In this document: positions 45,852 through 55,036 of the stretch, in pieces
How positions within the stretch are numbered: position 1 is the first letter of the stretch
Layout of the letters: each line of letters opens with the position of its first letter
NCBI GenBank assembly: GCA_022559985.1
Contig: JAFJTR010000003.1
Location: 248,001 to 312,000 of the forward strand
Length of the DNA: 64,000 nucleotides
Reading direction: 5' to 3'
Origin: Parastagonospora avenae f. sp. tritici 18332-5
Taxonomy: Eukaryota > Ascomycota > Dothideomycetes > Pleosporales > Phaeosphaeriaceae
Notes under the pieces: model-generated
Database searches by the model: none
What the model was told of the DNA's origin: nothing
The model's input: only the letters and a program-made list of their open reading frames with translations
Translations under genes and position numbers: made by a program

Positions 45852-46687
45852 GTGTGGTGGGTCTGGTCCGGTTACTTTTCTTGGAGAGCCGCAGATCAAT
45901 ACGATCTACTGCACGCTTCGTGACACCGGAACAGGCAATTTTCTGGCAGCTATGGGGCGCTCTAGGTGTTACAAGGAGGCCTGGAACGGTGGAGAATTAG
46001 ATGGCAGAGATGGTGTTTCAAAGGCACGCGCATCAGTGAATGTTCGTGGTCGCGTGGCTAGTTAGCCTCGGGAAAAATCGGTGGGGAACCTCGCAAGGCT
46101 CTTTCCGTGCTAGCCGATTGCACATGTCATCGTTGAAAGCTGCCTTCATACTACATGCATTGAGATATCGCACAAAAAACACATGGGAGGATTCTACAGA
46201 CGCGAGAGCACTGCAATCTTGCACGATTCTTTGTCTCGACGATGTAATGCACTTCGATGTGGAGAGAACGTGGCTGCCGCTGCGCCGAGACCGTCTAGAG
46301 CCAATCACTGACGAGCAGGGCTCCACGACATACCAATCATGCACCTCTTCCGAGAACCACTGTGTCGGTGTCATGTATGCTAATTCGAGTGCCAGATGAT
46401 GACAAGACAAGATCGATTCTGTAGTCCGGGTCGGCCATGCCGCCATCAGGCATTCATTCGTCCTGCCCAACGCCACGTGTGTATCATAACTCCAAGTCTG
46501 CACCTAAGTATTGGATCGGCACCTGAAACCAGCGAACTCCTGCACAGCCTTGATATCCGACCCAGTATCATGTTTACCGCTTGCCAGTAGCCTATGGAAC
46601 CTTGCGCCAAGCCATGCATGACCGTCATAAAGAGACGGTCGATCACAAACCTAAACTCCCGCTGCCAGTTACCCTGCATATCAATAT

Positions 46688-47774
46688 TCACAGTGTTGCG
46701 TACTGCTGTGCGCTGGCGTTCCTGAACAGAATCTCGTCCAACGCTGCCTGCGTGTCCCTCAGTGCGCCGCGGATGCCGTCTACATGGGTATGGTTACCCT
46801 GCATGTTCTCCAGACTTCGCCGCAGTTGTTCGAGCACAGGAGCTAGCTCGGCATCAGGGGTAGCCAGCAGTGCAGTATCCAATGGTGGTGTCGGCCTCAG
46901 GCATATGTCGTCAGGGCCATCGCTAAGGATCACGGTCTTCTCGGATTCTAGCAGGAGAGGGTGGATCTACTGAATGTCAGCCACTTCTCAATTCGGTAGG
47001 CATGGCGGACCTACCCGTCCATGCTTCTCCTGGTGCTTCCACTCAGTCCTCCACTTCTTCGTGTCCTTCTTCAGCTGTTCTAAAATTTGCTCGTCCTTCT
47101 CCAGCATATGCTCAGCCACCCTGACCTGTTCACTAAGCAGCTGTTTCGAATGCCGAGCTGTTGTGACCTCCCGCGACACTTGGGCATTGCGCTCAGTGAG
47201 CTTGTCAATATTGAAATGTATATCTTTAGCTTGCGGAGGTATCCGAGAAATAGCTAGTTGGCGTGCGAGTTTCTTTACGAGTGGGTTCAGCGTGTTGTGG
47301 GCTGCGATGACTTTGCGCTCGTCTCGTTGCGTGTTCGCGATGTCCTTCTTGGCGTCTCGTATGACTGCGACAATCTGCTCTAGCACTTGAGCAGAGACAT
47401 TTGGCCAGGTGTCGATCTGCTCTTGCGGTATGCGCTTGGTCTTTGCCTCCAATTGCACGTACTTCTTGCGCGCCTTGAGCCCCTCTTCTGCCATCTCGTC
47501 CGGCTCGATGTGCGCTTTGCGTTTTCGCGGCCGCGATGACTGTGTCTGATCTACTAAGAGGCCAGAAAGCTCGTCTTCGTCATCTTCTTCCGCTTGTGAC
47601 TTCCGCTTCTGCTTCGTCTTCTCTTTTGCCGGGAGTGGTTTCTGCGCATCGGATTTGCGGCTCCCTGGCGGTCGGCCGCGGCGCTTTTTCGAACCATTCT
47701 CTTCTACACGCGGACGCGCCTGGGCTGTTTAGTATTTCATGGCCTTGGATAACGAAGTTGAGTCGACTTACCAT
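46688..47774 (-). CDS. CENP-Q (Fta7)-like kinetochore protein (328 aa), start codon in its own coding exon
   Basis: Exons (minus) 47774-47772, 47719-47015, 46966-46688; introns of 52 and 48 bases. The only in-frame ATG after an upstream stop is immediately followed by GTAAGT, so coding exon 1 is just ATG; exon 2 opens ARPRVEENGSKKRRGRPPGS. The N-terminus is basic with an AT-hook-like RRGRPPG. The centre is coiled coil (HFNIDKLTERNAQVSREVTT, HSKQLLSEQVRVAEHMLEKD, KKWRTEWKHQEKHGR). The C-terminus (PVLEQLRRSLENMQGNHTHV) matches fungal CENP-Q. CENP-Q pairs with CENP-U in the COMA part of the inner kinetochore. Family confidence is good, that of the tiny first exon moderate. Confidence 0.8.
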
Positions 47775-48321
47775 GACGTCGTGGTTGAGTCGTGGATCGC
47801 GTCGTCCCAATGTTGACGCGTTCTGGTGCGAATGGCCGAAAGTGGTTAGCTCCAGTCACATCTCTCACGTGATTACCTCTATAATGCAGCCCAGAGATTT
47901 CGGTCTTTTTGTCAATAATCTTACGATATACCTTCTATCTGAGAAAGAAGACTTTGGCCCCAGAAAGAGCAGCCTTGTCAAAATAATGTATCAGGAACTC
48001 CCACACCTGCAATCTAAGCGCATCCAAGTGTCTCCCTTCATTCCAAGAGACTTCTCCATGCGGCCTCACTCGGAGCGTGGATCTCGACTTTACCCTGGTA
48101 TTAGGCGCTCTACGTATGTGAGTACGAAGGACTTTGGGTTCGCTACTCGCGCTGGCGCCAGGCTTGGTGCCGTTCTATGCCGCAGTCAGCGAACCACGCC
48201 GCAGTACACGCCTCACAACGTCTTCAGCCTAGATCGATGCGCAACGCAACGAAGCTTTCCTAGACACTAACAGCTCTTTTCACATGAACGCTAGCAATCG
48301 TCGGCACATTCTATCGAGACC

Positions 48322-49998
48322 ATGGACAGCCCTGAACATGTAGCACATGTACCTACGTTTTCATCTCTAGCTACCGAGCTCAAGCTTAATATTTTTGGTT
48401 ATGTTCGATTGAAAGCTGATCAAGGCAGTGCGCGCCTTGTTAGCCAGGTAATCATGCGATGTTGGCAACCCGCGCACTATATACTGACAGTGTTGTAGGA
48501 GTGGAATCGACTCATGAGTCCGTACATGTGGACAAAATTTACACCGATTTCGACGGGATCATTCACAAACGGCCTTCTCTCGCCATCTGAGGAACAAAAG
48601 GCTTGCTTTCGCCGTGTCCGCAGTTTAACACTCGAGTGGAACCAGGAAAGCAGCACCGGCTCCTATAGCTGGCTTTCACATGTGCTAACCTTGCTGAACG
48701 ACAATCAATTGCGCGCATTCACGAGCGCTGCCGATAACCCACTCCCTGCAAAGCTACTCCTTGAGCTTCTCCACCGCCAGGCTGAACTGACGTGTTTTCA
48801 AGCGCGCTTGGACTGGACTACAGCTGCCGGCGCGACCGACGATGCGGCCTCATGGACAACAGATTTGACGTACGTGCTGCCGCTTGCTCTGCGTCAGGTG
48901 ACGACACTCCGCGTATATATTGGAGATTCAAACATGCCAGGAGCTCATACCCAGGCTTTTCATAAGTACGAGTGTGCCTACAACAATACCCTTGTATCAT
49001 CTGCTCCTCATCTCGATCACCTTGAGATTTGCGGATGGCGATGGCAGAGGATGTCCGACAAGCAGAAGGTATGACTGCATGGGCAATTCGAGCATGCTAT
49101 GGGTGTCGGCCAGGCGTTCCAAATGTTTCGACAACTTGTGTTTGCTGATCTCGATTTGTCTGGAGTGGAAGATAGACTGGTACAGGCTCTTTCCTTGGAC
49201 ACTCTCTCGGTACTCAGACTCGAATACTGCAGTCAACTCGACCCATTCCTCCGCGCGCTTGCCTCCTCGCTTCGACAGCGCTCAAAGACGTCACTTCAGG
49301 TTCTGACCGTCCGCACCGATCGACGGCGGTATCACTGCACGGACGGCATTCTCGAAGAGCTGCTACAGTCTTTTAGTGGTTTAGTAGAATTGGAATGTAG
49401 CTTCAACTTTGCCGCCTTTATGGACTGGAAAAGCAGTCTTCGTCGACATTCCGGCCTGAGAAGGCTGCTCATCTCGCCCTTCACGACGAATTGTGGGATT
49501 CCCGACTGGTCCAGAATAGTACCTGAGATTCTAGCACAGTGCCCTCAGCTATACTTTTTTACGTACCAACCTCTCAGGCCAGCTCTGGGGCGGGTGTTGA
49601 AATGCGCACTACCGACAAAATTGCCGTATGGCTTCGATGAGTCGCTGGACACTGTGGCCACATCCCTCTCTGTCTGCATGATCCGTCTCCTTTGGGCGCG
49701 TGTGCAGAACGAAATGGAAGACGAAGTCGATCGACAGAGGGACGTGTGGATAGAGAAAGCAGCGCAGATAGCGTATCGTTTCACTACACTCTTATCGACG
49801 CATCTGTACCGTCGAGACTCACTTATTAGGTTACTTGCTCTGTCGGACGAGTCGCGATGGAAACAAATTCGTGGTGACAGTAACCTTCATTACTACCCGC
49901 ATTACTATTACAAGTTAGAGAAAACAGACTGTGGGGTGCACATAGCTTCTCTCCGGGACTATGTAGCAGAGTACCCCGAGTTGGCCTTTTTCACGTAG
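48322..49998 (+). CDS. F-box/LRR-like protein (526 aa, 3 exons)
   Basis: Exons 48322-48447, 48499-49068, 49114-49998; introns of 51 and 45 bases. The N-terminal F-box reads FSSLATELKLNIFGYVRLKA, then SARLVSQEWNRLMSPYMW. Leu-rich segments follow (RVRSLTLEW, LDHLEICGW, LVFADLDLSG, LSVLRLEYCSQLDPFLRALA), spaced like irregular LRRs. Reading straight through would hit TGA just after MSDKQKV. A 45-base intron with GTATGA donor and GGCCAG acceptor removes it in frame; it has no strong branch site, so a nonsense mutation is the alternative. Probable SCF substrate adaptor; target unknown. Divergent from the CENP-Q-like gene. Confidence 0.78.
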
Positions 49999-50100
49999 CT
50001 GATATTGCATGAAGAAAGCGAAACTTGTTTGTTTAGGATAGATTCATTCTACTCTACCTACTTGCGCATATACATACAGGAACGAGAAGCGGAATCAAAG

Positions 50101-50197
50101 TAAAGAGTGTTTCCGGTGAGGTTTGTAAAGAGCGCTTCCGGTGAGGTTCGTAAGGAGCGTTTTCGGTGAAATGTGCAAAGAGCGTTCCGGCAAGTCG
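50101..50197. repeat. 25-base minisatellite, four copies
   Basis: Units start at 50101, 50126, 50151 and 50176 with consensus TAAAGAGCGYTTCCGGTGAG plus five bases. The period is exactly 25; divergence rises towards the last copy. A related array lies at 54861. Confidence 0.85.
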
Positions 50198-50408
50198 AGA
50201 CATGTAAGTCGAGCCATCCAATAACTCGTCTCTGCCGTACCGCCAAGGTGTCTGATGTAAGCATTTCGGGGCGATTGCAAAGGGGGAGAAAGACCAGGGT
50301 ATGAGATCGTGGCGACTAGCCAATTTAACATCCTTTCGCTTTGATCTCGTCCTTGAGTGTCTGGTCAATGCCAGGCATATCGTCTCCTGTTACAGCCTTA
50401 TGGACATC

Positions 50409-50813
50409 CTAACGTTTGCTGCTGCTTGTTTTAGCCCATGCGCCAGCACGGCGCTCAAGGGCCGTGAATGCTTCTTCTATCTCGTCCTCAGAGCCAGGTT
50501 GGCCAGGACGAGGCTTGTTGTTAGGGCGAGGCTTTGGCGGTGAAGCAGGTTTGGGGGCTGCTGGAGGCGCTGCCATGCGAATGGCGAGTTTACGTTTGGG
50601 TGCATCACTGGCCCCGAGGAGATCGCTGGCTGTCCCTGGTGAACGTTGGGCGAAACCATTGTTGCGAACATCGTCCAGTGGGTAGTCGCTCAAATGCGTG
50701 TAATCGAGTTCAGCAGCTCGCTGCTCAAGGGCCGGGCCATTTCTAGGGAGAGCTCGCGCGTGGACTCCACCCAAGGCAACAAGGCCAATTATGGTTGGAA
50801 GAATTCCGCGCAT
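50409..50813 (-). CDS. Small secreted protein, 134 aa
   Basis: Single exon from ATG 50813. The signal peptide MRGILPTIIGLVALGGVHA is followed by a propeptide-like stretch with several basic pairs or Kex2-type sites (EQRAA, AQRSP, APKRK, ERRAG, SSKR at the C-terminus). The region APPAAPKPASPPKPRPNNKP is Pro/Lys-rich and probably disordered. There are no cysteines. It resembles Kex2-processed secreted repeat or peptide precursors in general layout only. Candidate secreted effector or wall-associated peptide; function unknown. Confidence 0.65.
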   Translation of the reverse strand: MRGILPTIIGLVALGGVHARALPRNGPALEQRAAELDYTHLSDYPLDDVRNNGFAQRSPGTASDLLGASDAPKRKLAIRMAAPPAAPKPASPPKPRPNNKPRPGQPGSEDEIEEAFTALERRAGAWAKTSSSKR

Positions 50814-51199
50814 ATTGGTAGGCCGGTTGGTTGATATGGTATGGCGCGGGGGGATAACAGAATGATATGATACTGTCGTCGTGTCTAGGTAGATGTGAAA
50901 AGAGACCTTTTGAGGAGCATGAGCATACAATACAAGAGCTTGCTCTCTGCTCTTTATACACCGCCCAGCCTAGAGTCACGCGTACACGGCGTGCTGAGTA
51001 GTGTTGAACTGCACTGCCAACTAACATAGTAACCGTTATCTGAAACTATGACCAAGAGGCACATGAAGTGAGCGGCAAGGTAGGTGGCCTATGGCGTAGG
51101 AACTGCAGGAATGGCGCAACCACAACGAGACCGAGCATGCTTGGTGCCGCAGATAGCATCTGCCCTGCGGTGCAGTGCATACGAAAGTCCTCGTAGTCT

Positions 51200-51515
51200 G
51201 TGCTACTCTCCTGTGCCGCATGGAAAAGATGTTGTATCTTACCAACCCTGGAAACCGGTGAGTGGTCGATCTACAATCAGAAGTGCTTCATTCGGCTTTA
51301 CTCTACTGTGCCCGTTTCAATGGGACGTTAGATCTTACCAACACGGCGTTCGGGCCTATATGTAGCAGTGCCGCAGTCGGCTTTGCTCAACTGCGCCTGT
51401 TTCAAAAATTTATTGTATCTCACTAGCGCGGCGAGCGGCCTTTCTGTGGATTCGGCAGTGCCGCACAATCGGCTTTGATCTTTCGTGCCCGCGTCGAAAA
51501 ATTGCCGGATCCTAC
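51200..51515. repeat. Degenerate tandem repeat, three to four units of about 85-92 bases
   Basis: CGGCTTT boxes recur at 51293, 51378 and 51470. Each is followed by a TGTGCCCGTTTCAA-like box and TTGTATCTyACyA-CGCGGCG, and ends in CAGTGCCGCA. A more diverged copy precedes at about 51210 (CCTGTGCCGCATGGAAAAGA). The tract lies between two secreted-protein genes. Confidence 0.7.
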
Positions 51516-51737
51516 GGACACGACGTGACATTGCTACTGCATTCTTTGCCGCAGATGTGTAATTGCCTGTGATATGCCAGGAGAGTACGGCGCCCGAATC
51601 TCTTTGAGGCATGTGTCACTACCTGGGTATACACATGTAGAGAGTCACATGATGGTAGAATTGTGTACACAGGAGACAGGAGGTACATTCTCGTTCTAAA
51701 GATACCTATGGTAGATATTTTCATACACAGCAATGAA

Positions 51738-52358
51738 CTACGTATAAGGAGGCGCGTCCAGCGAAGAAGGACGACGAAATCGAGTTTTCTTAGTGTCGTC
51801 TGGACACTTCATCCCGTCATACCCGCCCTCTACGTGAAGGTCATACCCATCCCCCCATACGTGGAATGCCAAGGCTTTGTTATCAGGATCGTCCTGGGGC
51901 TCTCTTTCGCCGTTGCAGTCGTAGAAGCCGTCGTGGAATTCCTGTGCCAGGTCTTTCGAATAGTAAGGGCGACCATCGGGAGTGGTGTCGTGAAGACAGA
52001 GGTAGAAGACGACGCCTACGCCTTTGCCGTGATTTCCTCCGCACCAAAGGTTCACACACATGCCTCGCTTTCCAATGTACAAATCTGGGATCTGCTCGCG
52101 AGCTTCCTTGCCGAGTCGCATTTGGCGGTCGTCGGTCTTCCCCATAAGCCGAAGGCCTGCCAGGAAAGCACGCTCGCCAAACGAAGACCAATTCTTGTCG
52201 CTACAGAAGTGCCAAGGATCTGTTGTTTTCCCTCGTCTTTCTAGAGTTGTTGTATTTGTGTAAGGCTGGTTGAGCGCAGTAGACTCGGTGAGGGGAGTGG
52301 AAGCGGCCAGGCTAGTGAGAACGCCGAGTAGCAGTGCGGCAGTGGAGGGGAGAAGCAT
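51738..52358 (-). CDS. Secreted protein, 206 aa, unknown family
   Basis: Single exon. Signal peptide MLLPSTAALLLGVLTSLAAS, then a Kex2-like site (LERRGK), then a mature part with five cysteines: WHFCSDKNW, RGMCVNLWCGG, VFYLCLHD, FYDCNGE, and GMKCPDD. The core GNHGKGVGVVFYLCLHDTTP is followed by a LAQEFHDGFYDCN segment. The Cys pattern is compatible with a small disulphide-bonded extracellular domain. I cannot place it in a named family. It lies among other secreted-protein genes and minisatellites, an accessory setting where effector-like genes are often found. Confidence 0.72.
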   Translation of the reverse strand: MLLPSTAALLLGVLTSLAASTPLTESTALNQPYTNTTTLERRGKTTDPWHFCSDKNWSSFGERAFLAGLRLMGKTDDRQMRLGKEAREQIPDLYIGKRGMCVNLWCGGNHGKGVGVVFYLCLHDTTPDGRPYYSKDLAQEFHDGFYDCNGEREPQDDPDNKALAFHVWGDGYDLHVEGGYDGMKCPDDTKKTRFRRPSSLDAPPYT

Positions 52359-52584
52359 GGCTAAACCGTTGAGAGAAGGATATTTTATGCTTAGAGAGAA
52401 GTGAAGTTCCCAGATCTGTTACGGACTGCTGCAAAAAGGGAATCTGGAGAATACTACGACAGGACCTCGCTTTTAACTACCTAGGTATTTCGAAACATGG
52501 CACTCTTTAAAACCACTGCGCCCATTTGCAGCTAGCCATAGCTGGACAAAACAGCCTAGCATTGCGCGATGTTCTGCAAAGTGC

Positions 52585-52725
52585 CGCTCTTCGCAGCTTC
52601 ACCACTTCCTGCGACTGCGCCGTTGTATGATTCCCGTGACTACGCCGCGCACTGTATGTATGATTCCCGCGACTACTCAGTACGAAGTATGATGCTCGCA
52701 ACTGTGCCGATGTTAGAAGCGACGC
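52585..52725. repeat. Short imperfect repeats containing TATGATTCCCGCGACTAC
   Basis: Three tandem, diverged copies of about 35 bases sharing TATGATTCCCGyGACTAC(G)CC-like bases, at roughly 52626, 52658 and 52688, with a partial copy before them. The tract lies in the promoter side of the gene at 53008. Confidence 0.5.
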
Positions 52726-53007
52726 GTTAGCAATATATGCGTGATCAACAAGGCAGTCTGGACTGAAACAAAGGTTAGCGGCGTGGGTTGGTGCCACAGC
52801 GGTGACGGCAGATGCCAGGTTGATAGCGCAGCTACGATAGTCACATCTCTATGAGCTTTAGGCTCCATGGTCTGTATACAACGCAGCTGCTTCCGCATTG
52901 AAGAGTGTAATTACATCCTACAACTAGTGACTTTCAAGCTTCACTCTTACTTGCAAAGACATCTTCTCTTCTTTCTCATACACACAACGAAAAATCCCGA
53001 CTTCACC

Positions 53008-54406
53008 ATGCGTGCAACAATAGCCTGCATTGTAGCGGGTGCTACTACGTTGATTACCACTCTTTCTCTGGCTGCCGCCGGTACAGCACTGTTGATTCTA
53101 GCCCCTACGGCCTCCGCGCGAAGCTCAAGTGTAGTTCCCTGTGTAGTTGGCAACGGCAACAAAGAGTTGTGTGACTCGTGTGATGAAAGTAAGGCAATCG
53201 AAGTCACTGCCTGGAGCAACACCACTTGGGTAAAGGATTTTAACATGGGAGATGCGCCAGCAGAGACTGGTCCAGGCTACAGGGTGTATTGGGTATGATG
53301 GTTCATATGTTCGTGAGAGCAATACCCGCTGGCTAACAAGTTCATTTAGAAAATAGAGCAACCAGCAGCAAACTGCCGCGTCCTCCTTTTCGACGACTTC
53401 AATAGCGACAAAGGCAGCATCGAGCCAGGGCTTTCGGGACGAATCAGACTATCAGTGAACAAGGGCGGTTGTTACATGTCCACCATCCGCTCCGGAGGCA
53501 TGTGGTCCAATTTAGTCCATTTCCTTCTCTTTCCGTATGCTAAATTTTGACTACAGGAGTCGGCGCTGGAGCTTGCTGTGGCGCAGATTGTGTCAAAATT
53601 GGCGCTTTTCCCGGCGGTACTACAACGAAGCGTTCCGAGCCCACATCCAAAGACCTCACCAGCTCACCACAGGTATACGCTCCACGCAGGGGTAGAAGAA
53701 GTAAATCAGAGAAGCTGAGTCGACGCACTACGGGCGGACAAAACAAGAATCCATTCGCAAATCGACCTGCTTCTAGTGCTAATTGGAATGTATGTATTCT
53801 GCGATAAACGTCTCTATCTACACAGGAAACTAATATTAATTGCTATAACAATAGTGCCAGGCAAAGCCAGAGGGCCCTACTTACACAAAGTCAGGGAAGC
53901 AGGTTGTAGATGGTAACTCATTTCCCTGTGGATCTGACATTGGCTGCGACATGTCAGTAGAGTTTGAGGCTAGCGTGGCCTCGAGCGTGTCTAGCGAGAA
54001 GTCGACAACTTATACGAACAGTGAAGGGATATCGGTCGAGGCAATGGCCGGATGGATGTTATCTGGCCCCACGGCTACACTTAGTATTGGATACAACAGG
54101 GAATTTTCTGAGGCTGTATCTTCGTCAACAGGCAATACTAACACAGACACAAAGTCAAAAGGAATTAGCTTTCGACAGCAAGTAACACCAGGATTTCAGT
54201 ACAACGGTAAGAGCCCTGGGTAGGGTACGCACAACTCGTGTACGCTGACAAGTCTTGCAGGCTGGTGGGCTCCAACTCTAAGCTGCCAGATGTGGACCCT
54301 CTCTTGTGACAAAGGCGAAGGGCCTGTGGAGAAATGTAATCCTTTACTAGACGCCAATAAAAATCCTGTGGGCGAACAGGGTATCATGACTACTGGTCGT
54401 GCCTAG
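53008..54406 (+). CDS. Secreted multi-cysteine protein with a Ser/Thr-alternating beta segment (387 aa, 5 exons)
   Basis: Exons 53008-53292, 53350-53497, 53557-53789, 53855-54206, 54261-54406. The only phase-compatible, stop-free strong donor for intron 2 is GCATGT after GGAG, making it a GC-AG intron; a weak GTTGTT at 53468 is the alternative. A signal/anchor-like N-terminus (IACIVAGATTLITTLSLAAA) is followed by Cys-containing blocks (VVPCVVGNGNKELCDSCDES, GAGACCGADCVKIGAF, CGSDIGCDMSVEF). Next is a long alternating Ser/Thr stretch (SVASSVSSEKSTTYTNSEGI, SEAVSSSTGNTNTDTKSKGI) flanking a hydrophobic part, and then a Cys-rich tail. Such alternating hairpins occur in aerolysin-type beta-pore formers and in some fungal killer/effector proteins. 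That link is inference only. Confidence 0.6.
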
Positions 54407-54857
54407 GCAAGAGAGAAGGGAACAAAGACCTGGTGGGAGAGGGGGAGAAAAAGAGGGGAGGGGGACTGTTGAGATTACTCGTTGTCTCAGGAAGGGAACG
54501 ATGACAAGCACAAGTAACAGTATATCAGGAGAAGACAAGTTACCGATGGGGAAAGATTATGGGAAGGACTATGGCTTATTGTGATACTTGTAGAAGAAAT
54601 AAACACATGTCTTCGATCCGTCTATTGCCACAGGTGCTTTATGCAAGTATCACGAGTCGTTAAGCCTTCAAGCTGACAAGCCATCAATATACTGGCCTGG
54701 TTTTCATGTAGCTAGCGTTGCAGTAAGACTCATTTTTGTAGTACAGGTGTGTTCCACTTTGTATCTATCTAACTGTGCAAAAAATATAGCAAAATGAACA
54801 AAATAACGCTAAGCAAAAAGCAATCAGACGAGACATACCAGGGGCGTCGTCAGAAAG

Positions 54858-54935
54858 GTGTAAAAAGAGCGTGTCTAGCGAAGTGTGTAAGGATGTTCTT
54901 GGAGATGTGTAAAGAGAGCGTTCTCGTGATTTCTT
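54858..54935. repeat. Diverged minisatellite related to the one at 50.1 kb
   Basis: Three copies starting near 54861, 54888 and 54910 of a GTGTAAAGAGAGCGTTCTCG-like unit. They share TAAAGAGCGTTYYCGGTGA bases with the 25-base array at 50101-50197, about 4.7 kb away and in the same orientation. Confidence 0.6.
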
Positions 54936-55036
54936 GGAAGTCAAGTCGTCTAACTACTTGCCGCCTGTGAGGCAGAGTTTTAGACTTGACAGTGGCAACA
55001 CTGGGAGCTGAGCCACGGAAATTCCTTTTCCAAGGT

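Noticed and set aside
47536..48270. Plus-strand frame of 244 codons
   Set aside because: The first part is antisense to exon 2 of the CENP-Q-like gene; the rest is promoter DNA between two divergent genes.
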